NCBI GenBank assembly: GCA_964518995.1
Contig: CAZFJU010000243.1
Span: forward strand, 1 to 6,193
Reading direction: 5' to 3'
Length of the DNA stretch: 6,193 bases
Source: ZC4RG20 sp964518995
Lineage (GTDB): Bacteria; Pseudomonadota; Gammaproteobacteria; Steroidobacterales; Rariloculaceae
The notes below the pieces were generated by a model, which was not told the origin of the DNA, made no database searches, and was given only the letters and a program-made list of their open reading frames with translations. Position numbers and translations under genes: made by a program. Below are positions 6,088 to 6,193 of this stretch, piece by piece. Position 1 is the first letter of the stretch. Each line of letters begins with the position of its first letter.

Positions 6088-6193
6088 TTACGCCTCCTTC
6101 GCCATAAGCTTCTCGACGAGGCCCGTCGACACCTCCGCGTAATGGTCGAACTCCATCGTGAACGTCCCGCGGCCGCTCGTGCTCGAGCGCAGC
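6088..6193 (-). CDS. Elongation factor G-type GTPase, C-terminal end only (5'-partial)
   Basis: Only the last 34 codons and the TAA stop are inside the window; the gene begins beyond position 6193. The residues LRSSTSGRGTF and TMEFDHYAEV match the end of domain V of EF-G, where LRSxTxGRGxxxMEFxHYxxV is conserved. The tail is VEKLMAKEA. EF-G catalyses ribosome translocation or, in some paralogues, ribosome recycling. The neighbours here (yqcC, ppk2) are not the rpsL-rpsG-tuf neighbours of the main fusA gene. This suggests, without proving it, a second EF-G paralogue (fusA2 type) rather than the str-operon copy. The GTPase domain is not visible, so the subtype cannot be assigned. Confidence 0.85.
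   Translation of the reverse strand, partial: LRSSTSGRGTFTMEFDHYAEVSTGLVEKLMAKEA

Overview
The window reads as a GC-rich proteobacterial genome, most likely an uncultured gammaproteobacterium. A YqcC/DUF446 gene, which is typical of gammaproteobacteria, sits beside an EF-G-type gene and a PPK2 gene. A run of exactly 100 N at 4693-4792 marks a scaffold join of unknown size, so this is a draft or metagenome-derived assembly. The order of the two halves relative to each other is not proven by the sequence.

Left half, plus strand (1-4692). It opens inside napA, the catalytic subunit of periplasmic nitrate reductase. napB (diheme cytochrome c) follows and starts 28 bp inside the end of napA. napC (membrane-anchored tetraheme quinol dehydrogenase) starts 3 bp after napB. 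Together they form the electron path quinol -> NapC -> NapB -> NapA -> nitrate. The order is the compact napABC type, with no napGH between A and B. The most notable point is an in-frame TAG at 13-15. It lies where NapA proteins normally have Glu in the segment FGxDEPMGCYD, so the gene as written is interrupted by a stop that a single base change from GAG would create. After a 67 bp gap comes a complete zinc-independent medium-chain dehydrogenase (MDR) gene. Directly after its stop codon begins a degraded IS66-family TnpB remnant. About 250 bp of unassigned sequence with a terminator-like hairpin follows, up to the gap.

Right half, minus strand (4793-6193). Read in transcription order, it holds the last 34 codons of an elongation factor G-type GTPase, a 9-bp perfect GC hairpin, yqcC (DUF446) and a class I-like polyphosphate kinase 2 gene. 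The PPK2 carries Asn and Asp at two nucleotide-loop positions where a typical class I enzyme has Asp and Gly.

I found no CRISPR array, rRNA or tRNA gene and no clearly new multi-gene system. The points most worth following up are the napA stop codon, the IS66 scar at the dehydrogenase 3' end, the unassigned segment before the gap and the PPK2 active-site substitutions.
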